From Eucommia ulmoides (Eukaryota; Streptophyta; Magnoliopsida; Garryales; Eucommiaceae), in contig CM028333.1 of assembly GCA_016647705.1 (NCBI GenBank), positions 26,158,243-26,222,242 on the forward strand: a stretch of DNA of 64,000 bases, written 5' to 3'. The notes under the pieces are model-generated. The model did no database searches. It was not told where the DNA came from and worked only from the letters and a program-made list of their open reading frames with translations. Numbering within the stretch: the first letter of the stretch is position 1; every line of letters starts with the position of its first letter. Shown one piece after another: positions 30,246 to 40,670 of this stretch. Position numbers and translations under genes: made by a program.

Positions 30246-31817
30246 ATGAAAACCTCCATACGTAGATTCTATCTATCTTCACCCAACTTTAAATTCCTCG
30301 GAAAATCACATACTTCAATCCATCATCATCATCATCATTCCCTCAATCCAAGACGCTCTCCTTCCGAACCAAACGCTTCCGATTCTACATATAACTCAGT
30401 TCTATCCACAGACGCCCACCAACTGTTTGCTAAAACGCCTCAATGCCAATGGGATGTCGTATCAGCCACGGCCGCAATCGGCCGCCACACACGGCAGAAC
30501 CGTCACAAAGATGCGATCAACCTCTTCTCGAAAATGCTCGATTCAAACATCAAACCCAATGAGTTCACATTCGCCACTCTAATTCTCTCCTCCAATTCTC
30601 TCAAATCCCTGAATTTGGGCAAACAATTACACGCTTCTTCGACGAAATTCGGTTTAAGCTCGAATGTCTTCGTGGGTAGTTCTCTTTTGGATCATTATTG
30701 CAAGTCAAGCACCATAGAAGAAGCCCAAAGAGCATTCGAAGATACCCGAGATCCGAACGTTGTTTCTTACACTACTTTGATTTGTGGATACCTCAAAAAA
30801 GAGAGATTCGATGCTGCGGAAGAGCTTTTCAAGACAATGCCGGAGAAAAATGTGGTTTCTTGGAACGCGATGATCGGAGGGTACAGCCAAACGGGGCGTA
30901 ACGAGGAGGCCGTGAATCTCTTCATTGAGATGTTGAGAGAAGGTTTGTTGCCCAATGGATCTACTCTTCCTTGTGTTATAAGTGCAGCTGCCAATATAGC
31001 AGCCATGGGCATGGGGAAGAGCTTCCATTGTTGTTCGATCAAGTTCTTGGGAGGTGATTCCGGGATTTTTGTTGGGAATTCGCTCATTAGCTTCTATGCG
31101 AAATGCGGAAACATGGAGGATAGTTTACTGGTTTTCAGTAGACTTCCACTAAAAAATATTGTTTCTTGGAATGCTTTGATTTGCGGGTACGCTCAGAACG
31201 GGAATGGGAAAGAAGCCATTGATTTCTTCGAAGAAATGGCAAAAACGGGTTTAAAACCGAACAGCGTTACCTTTCTTGGTTTATTACAGGCTTGTAACCA
31301 CGTGGGACTTGTCGATGAGGGTTATTCTTATTTCAACAATATTAGAATTCACGATCCCGAAAAGTTGAAGGCCGAGCATTACGCCTGTATGGTGGATTTA
31401 TTCGCTCGATCGGGGCGGTTTTTGGAGGCGGAGAGATTTATTAGGGATTTGCCCTTCGATCCGGGAATTGGGTTTTGGAAGGCGTTATTAGGGGGTTGTC
31501 GTATTCATTCGAATGTGGAATTGGGTAAATTAGCGGTTCAAAAGATTGAGGGTTTGGATCCGGGTGATGTTTCATCTTATGTAATGGTTTCAAATGCTTA
31601 CTCTGCCTCTGGGAGGTGGCAGAGGGTGGCGGAGATAAGGGCGGAGATGAGGGAGAGGGGGATGAAGAGGGTGGCGGGTTGTAGTTGGATTGAGGTAGGA
31701 GGCAAGATCTGTGTGTTTGTGACTGGGGACAGGAGTCATAAGGAGAAGGATGAGATTTATTTGGTGTTGAAGATCTTCATGAAGCATTCTTTGGAGAAAC
31801 AAGAGTATGGTCCTTGA
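30246..31817 (+). CDS. Pentatricopeptide repeat protein, PLS class, E subgroup, probably mitochondrial
   Basis: An intact, intronless 523-residue frame, as is usual for plant PPR genes. The first 40 residues are rich in Arg, Ser and His without acidic residues, which fits an organelle targeting peptide; there is a run of six His. PPR motifs fill about residues 70-405, with typical blocks such as NVVSYTTLICGYLKK, NVVSWNAMIGGYSQTGRNEEA and NIVSWNALICGYAQNG. An E motif follows (about 410-500: FWKALLGGCRIHSNVELG, CSWIEVGGKICVF). There is no DYW domain. Such proteins bind organelle RNA one base per repeat, and E-type members mostly act in C-to-U editing with a partner deaminase. The order and wording of the repeats recall Arabidopsis At5g42450; this is from memory and unconfirmed. 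The ATG at 30246 gives the targeting peptide. The last 30 codons are duplicated in inverse orientation downstream. Confidence 0.93.
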   Translation: MKTSIRRFYLSSPNFKFLGKSHTSIHHHHHHSLNPRRSPSEPNASDSTYNSVLSTDAHQLFAKTPQCQWDVVSATAAIGRHTRQNRHKDAINLFSKMLDSNIKPNEFTFATLILSSNSLKSLNLGKQLHASSTKFGLSSNVFVGSSLLDHYCKSSTIEEAQRAFEDTRDPNVVSYTTLICGYLKKERFDAAEELFKTMPEKNVVSWNAMIGGYSQTGRNEEAVNLFIEMLREGLLPNGSTLPCVISAAANIAAMGMGKSFHCCSIKFLGGDSGIFVGNSLISFYAKCGNMEDSLLVFSRLPLKNIVSWNALICGYAQNGNGKEAIDFFEEMAKTGLKPNSVTFLGLLQACNHVGLVDEGYSYFNNIRIHDPEKLKAEHYACMVDLFARSGRFLEAERFIRDLPFDPGIGFWKALLGGCRIHSNVELGKLAVQKIEGLDPGDVSSYVMVSNAYSASGRWQRVAEIRAEMRERGMKRVAGCSWIEVGGKICVFVTGDRSHKEKDEIYLVLKIFMKHSLEKQEYGP

Positions 31818-31820
31818 AAG
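31726..31820 (+). repeat. Left arm of a 95-bp inverted duplication covering the PPR gene's 3' end
   Basis: This segment covers the last 30 codons, the stop codon and 3 bp. It reappears as the reverse complement at 32033-32127 with two mismatches in 95 (98 percent). Confidence 0.93.
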
Positions 31821-31821
31821 A

Positions 31822-32012
31822 ATGTTGACTTCTGCATGGAATGGAAATTACTTTTTCTTTTGTTCTGTTATTTGTTTTTTTTTTTTGGAACAAAATTTTA
31901 AGACCATGGCTGAAAATGTTGACTTTTGCATGGAATGGAATTTTCCTTCTTTTTTTTTTTTGTTCTGTTATTTGTTTTTTTTTAGAACAAATTTTTAAGA
32001 CCAAGGCTGAAA
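31822..32012. repeat. Tandem duplication of about 95 bp in the 3' flank of the PPR gene
   Basis: The segment gttgacttctgcatggaatg through aagaccatggctgaaa (31823-31912) is repeated at 31918-32010 as gttgacttttgcatggaatg through aagaccaaggctgaaa, with different poly-T lengths. It forms the loop between the inverted arms. Confidence 0.88.
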
Positions 32013-32032
32013 CAATTATGGTTTGTTTTCAT

Positions 32033-32127
32033 CTTTCAAGGACCATACTCTTGTTTCTCCAAAGAATGCTTCATGAAGATCTTCAGCACCAAATAAATAT
32101 CATCCTTCTCCTTATGACTCCTGTCCC
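32033..32127 (-). repeat. Right arm of the 95-bp inverted duplication
   Basis: Reverse complement of 31726-31820. It carries an inverted fragment of PPR coding sequence without any reading frame of its own. Confidence 0.93.
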
Positions 32128-34375
32128 TTATTTATTTATTTATTGACAAAAATGATGTTACCTACAATAACTCGATCTGTGCGAGAAAGTAGGTACCTAA
32201 TCAAGGCCCTTGGATGAGAGTGTTTCTGTTTTTATTATTGTTTCTGATCCAACTGTAAACCAAGGAAAAAAAAAATGCTGTATTCATAATTTTTTTGAGC
32301 GAAATCTGGAGAACAAAAAATAGAATTAGTAATCTGTTCAAAATTTTCTGGAAATTAAAAACAGAGATTGGGTTAGACTGTTGGGCCCCGTTTGGTTACT
32401 GTTTCCGTTCCTTGATTTTTGTTCCCGCTCCAAATTTTTTGGGATTAATGCACAGTTGTTTCCAAATTTTTGGTAGTATTTCCTGAATTACTTAAGAATG
32501 TGAGGAAAAAAAAAATATTAATTCTTATTCATTCCCATAAAATTATTCCAACTACAATCCCGCCGACCACCAACACCACCATAAGGGCCACCATGCATTT
32601 AAAGTAAAAATGAAGAACAAATGTTGCAACTAAGACGATTTTTTTGCTTATGTTCTCATAAATTAGAAGAAATAATTTTAACACGATGGTCGTTACAAAA
32701 TATATTTCTATTCCTGAAATATTTTAAAATAGAAACAAAATTCCTATCTTGGAAGTAGAAACAGAAAATCAGAAACACAAACCAAATGCCACCTTAGGGC
32801 GTGCCTCCTGGTGGTCCATTGCATTGTCTTTTCTTTGGATAATTATATACGTATTTTATTAAATCTACAAAATTTCTAGTCATACACTCCCTAAAAAAAG
32901 CTAAATTAAAGCAAGTTGCTAATGTACACTCTCTATCTTCCGAAAATACCCTTGAATTAAAACAAACTTACACAAACCACTCTCTCAAAGCCTTCTTCAC
33001 ACGAAAACCCCCTCCCCCAAACAAATTTCATCCCTCCAAGCCTCCTGTCTCGTCCCTTCACATTCACCCCGGGTGTTCACCTCCCCCTCTCCCCCCCTTC
33101 TGTGTACCATCTATGTATCTCTCTCTCTCTCTCACTATATATATTATATAAAATAATGTTTCAATTACTATTCATTTGTATATGTAATTTTACATAAAAA
33201 AATTATTATCTTTGAATATTATCAATACAAGTCACTTCATTTTCATCATCTCTATTCTATTCATTTGTATAGGTACAATAAAAATATATAAAAAATTAAA
33301 AGTTACTTTTTAACTCTCATCTTTTTTAATAAAAATATTTAACACATTACAACTATTATTATATCTTTCTACAACTATTATAAAAATAAAAAATTCATTT
33401 ACCATTCATTTGTACTAAAATTGTCCTCAAAAGATTAAAAATTAAAGACTCATATTTTTAATTATTATTTATAAGAGAAATATTTAATATATATAACACA
33501 ATTTTTTCCAATATTTTTATGGGTATTTCTGTGGCAAGTCCCTTATTTTATCTTTAATTTCAAAAAAGTCTCATACGCAATTTCAACTTGTGTTTTAATC
33601 ACGCGTACTAAAAAAAGACGAAAAATCCAATACATGAGTTGCACTCTCGCAGTTATATATATCTAATTTGTGTATAAAATATTTGTTAGATGTAATAAAT
33701 ATTGCACAAGTATATATAACATAGTTACATATATTTTGTAACCTGTAACTAATATTACATAATTACATGTACTTAATATTAGACAAGCGCGAGCACATAC
33801 GGGACTAATACGTAAGTAAAAACCAATTTAAGGGACTAAATCAAAATTTATATTTTAAATGGGACTAATAACATATTATACCCGACTAATCACCAATTAT
33901 TCATATTTTTATTTGCAATATAGAACTACAAATTGCAATTAAGCAATTTAAAAACAAAATAGAATAATTACTTTTATACTATTTAATTAAAAATAACATA
34001 TTTTTGCATAAAAATATTCTAACTATTTAGTAGAAACCTAAAAAAGTGTAAATAAGAAGAATTTTTTAAGTATACTTTTTGTGGGACTTTTTCATTTAGA
34101 GTTGTTTTAATTTTGAATTTTTTTTTTGAAGACATTCCTTTATTTATATATTTTTATAAAAAAGATCTTAAAATATTATTCGATTTTCAATGTATGACAT
34201 ACTATTTTTGCCAAGGATTTTTATGATTTCATTTATCAGTCATAATTTCACATCTCAAAGATATTGAATATATATATACATACGTATTTATGTATATACA
34301 TATATATGCATATATATACATATGTGTATGTATATATCTATCTATCTCTCTCTATATATATATATATATGAAAGG
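32128..34375. other. AT-rich intergenic region
   Basis: Contains a probable MITE at 32384-32800, a C-rich stretch at 33000-33110, a (CT)n run at 33118-33134 and TA-rich microsatellite DNA at 34265-34370. I see no gene. A segment at 33517-33886 has faint inverted ends (gggtat and its complement) but no target duplication. Confidence 0.55.
32384..32800. mobile_element. Possible MITE of about 417 bp
   Basis: The left end ggccccgtttggttactgtt and the reverse complement of the right end (ggtggcatttggtttgtgtt) are similar over about 40 bp with gaps. The phrase 'gccgtttggtt' at ends is frequent in plant hAT-type MITEs. No target duplication could be confirmed. Confidence 0.35.
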
Positions 34376-34490
34376 GAAATATTAAAAATTTACACATGAA
34401 GTATTGAATAAACCTTTTACAAGTAGTGAAAATATCTTGACGGGTAAGAAAGAAACACTCAAGAAAATATTTGAACTCTATATGTATATA
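34376..34490 (-). repeat. Leader fragment of the endogenous pararetrovirus, inverted copy
   Basis: The segment containing ttttacaagtagtgaaaata and gaaagaaacactcaagaaaa matches the reverse complement of 35062-35165 and is a direct repeat of 38606-38720. Confidence 0.8.
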
Positions 34491-34639
34491 CGTAAATACA
34501 CACACACACACATATACACATTTATATGTATATATGTATATACGTATGTGTACGTATATAATATTATCATGATCATGTGTTTTACACTCAATGAGCACCG
34601 CCCATGTGTGATATGATCATCTCAATAATTGTATCATTA

Positions 34640-35275
34640 AAACGTCACCGCTTACATTATCACACATCAAATCTATGTCCACATGTTAACATAATGTCCT
34701 TTTAAGAAGAATATTCCAAGGACACCAATTCATGTGTCAATGACAAAAGTGGGTACTACATTCAAAAGTTAAGGATTCTTTTGAATTCTCTTCAAAACTT
34801 CCTTCAATTTCAACATACGGACCTAATTCTTTGAATCTCTAAACAAGGTGGCAAATTTGTAGGCAAGAAATTTGTCAAAAAGAAATGTCACTATTCAAAA
34901 AAGAAACTATTACTTTTTGAAAAATAAAGATTCGTCGGCAATTTTTAAGATTCGGATGTCAACCAAAACCTGTATAAAAGAAGATGGAAGTGATTAATTG
35001 AGTGACACAGAAAACAATTTCACCAAAAACTTACGATAAAAATTTGAAAGACTACTTTTCTAATCATGAGTGTTTCTCTTTCAAGATATTTCCACTACTT
35101 GTAAAAGGTTTATTCAAGATTTTCTCTATAAATTTTTAATATTTTTCTCTTTCACGTATTTTCAGTATTTCTTGTATGTACTTTCAATATTCCATGATGT
35201 ACTTGTATTATTTTCAATAAAACTTCTCTAATTTGCTCAACCCTTCCGCCATCACCCCCGTCCTAGTCTTGACTC
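34640..35275 (+). promoter_or_regulatory. Leader and promoter-like region of the endogenous pararetrovirus
   Basis: Non-coding sequence directly before the primer site. A TATA-box-like tataaaag lies at 34973-34980, and a polyadenylation-like aataaaac at about 35215-35223. The TATA box, then leader, poly(A) signal and primer site is the usual order in Caulimoviridae intergenic regions. Confidence 0.5.
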
Positions 35276-35287
35276 TGGTATCAAAGC
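35276..35287 (+). other. Primer binding site of the endogenous pararetrovirus
   Basis: tggtatcaaagc matches the initiator-methionine tRNA primer site (tggtatcagagc) at 11 of 12 positions. Caulimoviridae use this primer. The inverted copy has lost it: similarity ends near 38600. Confidence 0.7.
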
Positions 35288-35554
35288 TGATGAGCCCTAT
35301 TTTCTAGAGGGGGTGGTAGACTGGTGCTCTTACTGGTTCTAGAGGTGCAATTTTCTTGAAATAACTATTTCATAGTTGCAAGTTTTTATTATTTCTCTTG
35401 AATCACGAAAAGGTAAAGTGGGTAGAACTGCTAGGCGTTGATAAGCTAGTAAGTCGATTGGTCAGTCCAGGTAGAGGTAGTCCTGGTGGTGTTCTAGTCT
35501 AGGTTACGAACCCTTTACTCTAGTGAGGATAGAAAATAATATAAACCCTAAACT

Positions 35555-36560
35555 ATGGAATAATTATTTCGAAACATCTTTAAAAAAGGTAAGAACAATG
35601 TTTCAAACCCCAACCTAAGATCAGGCTCATTTGGTTTTAGTTCCAGATCAGGTCCTAAAGAATTCCACATGTCTCTAGGTAATATCAAAGATATACTTAG
35701 AAACTGGAAATGCATAGGCCTTCCAAAACAAAATGCAAAAGAAATTTGGGTAATGTCAAAATCTGATTCAAAAATTATCAAGCAAATAGGATCTATAGAA
35801 AGGAACAAGAATATGCTATCAAGACTGTTAATAATTCAAAAACCTTGCACTTTGATAATTCAAGATAAAAATTAAGACTACTAACAAAAGATGACTTACA
35901 AATTTTTATTCAAAATTACGATATAATTCACATAGGATTAATTCAAGTAGGAATATTCTCTTTAACTAAAGAAGGATTAAATAAACCCATATGCATTGTC
36001 CTTAGGGATTCAAGACATCAAGAATTGGACGACTCATTATTAGGATATTAGAAGCAAATATAGCTAAATGACCAATATATTTTAAATGTTATCCAAATAT
36101 TATAGCTGACTTAAATGAGGAATCATTAGATAAAATTTTAACCTTAGATATTCAATCAAAAAATTACAAAATAAGCAAAGGATAAAAAAAACTTAGAAAT
36201 AATTTATAAAGTATATTACAAAGTAACAGTATCAATAGTTTTTCCTAACGCAAAAAGAAAGAGTCATAAAGGAATGACAATATTTATTCAAGCTAATAAA
36301 GATAGAATAGTTTTAGTCTCTCAACCAAGAAAACTTCAATGGAATAAAATCATAACTGGAAGAGAATGAAATTTTCAAGAATTAGCTGAAGAAGTCGAAA
36401 CAATAAGACCGTAAAAAATTGTAGCAACAAGTTTTAGTCAAGATTAAGATGAAAATATTGCAATAAATTTTCAAACACCCTTAATTAAATCAAGAAGCCT
36501 TAACTTTGCTCAAACATTTGAAATTATAAAAATTGAGGAAGAAAAAGTATTTCAAGTATT
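35555..36560 (+). pseudogene. Movement-protein-like region of the endogenous pararetrovirus, plus copy, broken
   Basis: The frame starts with a 68-residue open piece from ATG 35669 (MSLGNIKDILRNWKCIGL). It continues in pieces with IHIGLIQVGIF near 35940, the VYYKVTVSIVFPNA block near 36210 and KGMTIFIQANKDRIVLVSQP near 36270. The last blocks are typical of Caulimoviridae movement proteins, which carry virus through plasmodesmata. At least half a dozen stops or frameshifts are present. Assignment rests on reading alone. Confidence 0.6.
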
Positions 36561-36837
36561 ATACAAAACCAAATAAATATTACAGGCTAAGATAAGTTAA
36601 TTTTTCAAACACACCTCAAGGAATTTATGGAGAAGAATCTGAAGGTTCATTCTCTTCTACTACCTCTCAAATCTTAGATGAAAATCAAAGAAATAATCAT
36701 ATCTTGACAATCAATAGAAAATTCGAAATTGATATGGAATACTTAAGAAAAAAATTCATGCAAGAAAGCAACACCAAAGAGAGAAATAAAATTTTCAAAA
36801 AACATTCTGCAAAATAAAGAGAAAAATTAAGTCAAAA

Positions 36838-37059
36838 TTAGGGGTGTTCAATGGATTGGGTCAACCTGCCAAACCCGCCCAAACCGCCAAACCTGCACTG
36901 CAAAAAAAATGGCCCAATACGGGTGCATTGCGTGGGCATTAAATCTAGAAACCCGCACATGTATGAGCGGGTTACGGTTTGAACCATGTTCTTACAGGTT
37001 GAACCCACCCGCTCGAGTAGACACAAAACGAGACCGTTTTAGACTTTATTACTTACGTT
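36838..37059. other. Spacer between the inverted viral arms
   Basis: About 220 bp, GC-richer than the arms, starting aggggtgttcaatggattgg. It may be a fragment of a small DNA transposon; only one end-like motif is seen. Confidence 0.4.
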
Positions 37060-38600
37060 TATAATTTTTTTTTTTCTATTTTTCTGATGGTTTACAAATT
37101 ACATTATAGTTTTTTTTTCTTGTTTTTGTGTTGTTTTCTTGCATGAATTCTTTTCTTAAGTAGTCCATATTAATTTTGAATTCTCTATTGATTGTTAAGA
37201 TTTGATTATTTCTTTGATTTTCATCTAAGATTTGAGAGACAGTAGGAGAGAAAGAACCTTCAGATTCTTCTCTATAAATTCCTTGAGGTGTGTTTGATTC
37301 AAAATTAGCTCCTCTTAACTTGTAATATTTTTTCTTCCTAATCTTAAAAATTTTCAAATTTTTAAGCAGAGTTAAGGCTTCTTGATTTAATTAAGGGTGT
37401 TTGAAAATTTATTGTAACATTTCCATCTTGATCTTGACTAAAACTTGTTGCTACAGTTTTTTACAGTCTTATTGTTTTAACTTTTTTAGCTAATTCTTGA
37501 AAATTCCATTCTCCTCTAGTTATGATTTCATTCCATTGAAATTTTCTTGGTTGAGAGACTAAAACTGTTGTATCTTCATTAACTTGAATAAATGTTGTCA
37601 TTCCTTTAGGACTCCCTCTTTTTGCATTAGGAAAAACTGTTGATGCTATTACTTTATAATATACTTTATAAATTAGTTCTAGGTTTTTTTTTTTTTTTTT
37701 TTTGTCCTATGCTCATTTTATAATTTTTTGATTGAATATCTAAGGTTTGAATTTTGTCTAATGATTTGTCATTTAAATCAGCTCTAATATTTGGATAACA
37801 TTCAAAGTATGTTGATCCTTCAGCTATATTTGCTTCTAACATTCCTAATAAAGAATCGTCAAATTCTTGATGTCTTGAATCTCTAAGGACAATGCATATG
37901 GATTTATTTAATCATTCTCTTGTTAAAGCGAATATTCCTACTTGAATTAATCCTATGTGAATTCTATCCTAATTTTGAATAAAAGTTTGTAAGTTATCTT
38001 TTATTCGTAGTCTTAATTTTTTTCTTGTATTATCAAAGTGCAAGGTTGTGGAATTATTGACAGTCTTGATAGCATATTCTTGTTCCTTTTCCACAGATCC
38101 TATTTGTTTGATAATTTTTGAATCAGATTTTGATATTTTCCAAATTTCTTTTGCATTTTGTTCTGGAAGGCCTGTGTCTTTCCAATTTCTAAGTTTATTT
38201 TCGATATTACCAAGAGACATGTGGAATTCTTTAGGACCTGATCTGGAACTAGAACCAAATGAGCCCGATCCTAGGTTGGGGTTTGAGACAGTGTTTTTAC
38301 CTTCTTTTTTTTTTTAAAGATGTTTCGAAATAATTCTTCCATAGTTTAGGGCTTATATTATTTTCTATCCTTACTAGAGTAAAGGATTCGTAACCTCAAC
38401 TAGAACACCACCAGGACCACCTCTACCTGGGCTAACCAACAGACTAATTGGCTTACCAACGCCTAACAGTTCTACCCACTTTACTTTTCGTGATTCAAGA
38501 GAAATAATAAAAACTTGCAACTATGAAATAATTATTCCGAGAAAACTACACCTTTAGAACTGGTAAGAACACCAGTCTCCCACCCCCCGAGGAATAGGGA
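37060..38600 (-). pseudogene. Movement-protein-like region of the endogenous pararetrovirus, inverted copy, broken
   Basis: On the minus strand an 83-residue piece (38220-37969, MSLGNIENKLRNWKDTGL) and a 93-residue piece (37357-37076) match the plus copy at 35669 and about 36590. Other parts are interrupted by stops. The arm also includes non-coding sequence up to the leader. It differs from the plus copy by many substitutions and a poly-A/T expansion near 37690 and 38310. Confidence 0.6.
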
Positions 38601-38605
38601 TTATA

Positions 38606-38720
38606 TATCTATGAAATAAAAATATTAAAAATTTAAAGATGAAGTCTTGAATAAATCTTTTACAAGTAGTGAAAATATCTTGAAGGGTAAGAAAGAAACA
38701 CTCAAGAAAATATTTGAACT
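38606..38720 (-). repeat. Leader fragment of the endogenous pararetrovirus, second inverted copy
   Basis: Direct repeat of 34376-34490 and inverse of 35062-35165. It is followed by TA-rich sequence to 38767. Confidence 0.8.
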
Positions 38721-38767
38721 CTATATGTATATACGTAAATATATACATATATACGTACACATAAATA

Positions 38768-40504
38768 TGTTGGCCAATAGAATATCCAAGAGGGGGGGTG
38801 AATTAGGCAATTAAAAAACTTATCTAGAATAAAAACTTGAATAAATCAAATAATTAATTTCAAGTCTAAATTAATTATTATCTTTATAATACAGATGAAT
38901 CATATTATCAATCTAAGTACACACCCAAATAACAAAAATATCAAAGTAAATATTACAGCATACAAAGATATATCCTGATTCACCAAGTTACTTTTGGCTA
39001 GTCCAATCCTCCTAGCCCCACGGAGATTCGCACCTAATAATTCTCAAGATCCCTTTAAAGGTAGGAACGAAACCCATACACCGATTCTTTTACAGGCTCA
39101 GAATCAACATTTACAATTTTCTTTTCAAGGCTCAGGAATAACCTCTACTTTTTACAAGCTCAAGAATAACCTATCTTTTCACAGGCTAAAGATTAACGTA
39201 ATTATTTTTATCTCTAAGGCTCAAGAATCAGAACTTCACAAAATACTCAAAGTATCATTTTCTCAGGTAAGGATGAGACCTTTACAAATCACTCAAACTT
39301 ATTCTATCTAGGAAGAATTACTACCTCAATCTCTTTATAGGAAGAGACTGAAACCCAACTACCCTTGATATCCCCAATAGTATTTAATTTGTCACACTAC
39401 TCAACAATACAAAATGATAAATAGAAAATCTCACTCAGAGCTTCTACCACCTCAGATAAATAATAACTCAATTAATATCCCAACTAGTGATAGAAAAACG
39501 CGAGATACAAAAATTTGATTTTAACAAGATATGGGTGAAAAATTGGAGCATATAATCAGATTCAAGAAATTGTTTGTAAAAATATTTTCTTCAAAAATCA
39601 GAAACAATTTCTAAGATCAATTTCCAAACAATAATAAAATAATGCAATGAAAGAATATAATTGGAAAGATCTCACCTGAAATCCACAGAATAATTAGATA
39701 AGCAATGTAACTTCAAATTCAGTAGCAGCAAAGATTTAACAACAATTAATCTTCAAGATCACTCTTAGAATAGCTCACTCAATTCTCAATAAGATATCTC
39801 TTAAAAAAACTCACTCAATAGATATATTCTGATCTCTCTTGATAATGTATGATTTATCTCTCTTCTTACTGCTTGATGATATATGAAATTCGTAGGTCTA
39901 TTTAAAAGAATATGAAATAAGCCTTATAACGGCTAGTTTACATGTGCCATGACAATTAAAAGCTCTTATAGACCCCTTATATCATAAGAACTTCATTTTG
40001 GTTCAATTTTCACTTAAAAACTGCTTTCAAATCTCTCAATTAAAACCCCAAAGTATTTCTCAATCTTAATTAATAAGAATAGAATCTATTTCAAGTACTA
40101 AATTGAGAAACATTAATATTTGATGAACCATATTAATATAATTTAATTAATATATGAATCATATCTTAAATATAGATAATATCGTCAAAATATCTCTCAA
40201 ATCCTAACAAAAAATGATTACTTTTGGATATAACCTCGGATCAAACAGTATCCTGAAATAGAGCGTTCGGACGACTGCCCAATTCAGGTTGTATCCAAGC
40301 TATCACTGCTGCATGCATCGGTCGACCGTCCGGTCGACTTGTAGATTCAGAGAGTTCTTCCTTCTTTCATCAGTCGACCTATCAGTTAACCCATTGATTC
40401 AAAGAGTTTAGCCTTCTTTCACAGGTCGACTCACCAGTCGACTGCTGTCACTGGATCTCTTCTCTGAATACATTTTTAACTCATTTTCCTTTTAACCATT
40501 TTCA
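38768..40504 (-). repeat. Inverted 5' LTR of the SIRE-like element
   Basis: Begins tgttggccaatagaatatcc, the reverse complement of the LTR end, and runs inversely along the LTR of 52942-55074 up to a point about 350 bp from the LTR start. Gtcgacc-type palindromes occur at 40318-40445. Confidence 0.82.
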
Positions 40505-40599
40505 AAAATTAATTATTTGATTTATTCAAGTTTTTCTCCTAGATCAGTTTTTTAATTATCCAATGCACCCCCCCTCTTGGGTCTTCTAATGGGCCAATA
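40505..40599 (+). repeat. Tail of the 5' LTR in plus orientation
   Basis: The sequence attaattatttgatttattc through ctaatgggccaata matches the LTR end at 54980-55074. The final CA is mutated to TA. Confidence 0.8.
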
Positions 40600-40615
40600 A
40601 TTAGTATCAGAGTTG
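40600..40615 (+). other. Primer binding site of the SIRE-like element
   Basis: attagtatcagagttgg follows the LTR tail, one base different from the initiator-methionine primer site core. Confidence 0.7.
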
Positions 40616-40670
40616 GTTTTAGCTCGTTAGGCTTAACAGCCTAGCTAAACTGGTCATGTGCACACACCAT

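Larger units (their letters stand above)
34376..38767. mobile_element. Endogenous pararetrovirus block 1 (Caulimoviridae-like), inverted-repeat arrangement
   Basis: Viral leader and promoter-like sequence (34640-35275), a primer site (35276-35287) and a movement-protein region (to about 36830) run in plus orientation. After a 230-bp spacer the movement-protein region and part of the leader return in minus orientation (37060-38720). A third leader fragment in minus orientation lies at 34376-34490. All frames carry stops. TA-rich DNA lies at both ends. It is an old integrated viral remnant without RT in this block. Confidence 0.68.

Noticed and set aside
30698-31087. Frames of 67-107 residues overlapping the PPR gene in other frames
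   Set aside because: They are shadows of the intact PPR reading frame.
33517-33886. Possible Mutator-type MITE with gggtat ends
   Set aside because: The inverted ends match over too few bases and the flanking 9 bp do not repeat.
36838-37059. Complete hAT-type MITE in the viral spacer
   Set aside because: Only one end-like motif (aggggtgttca) is seen; no inverted partner and no 8-bp duplication could be found. The same holds for 51126-51350.
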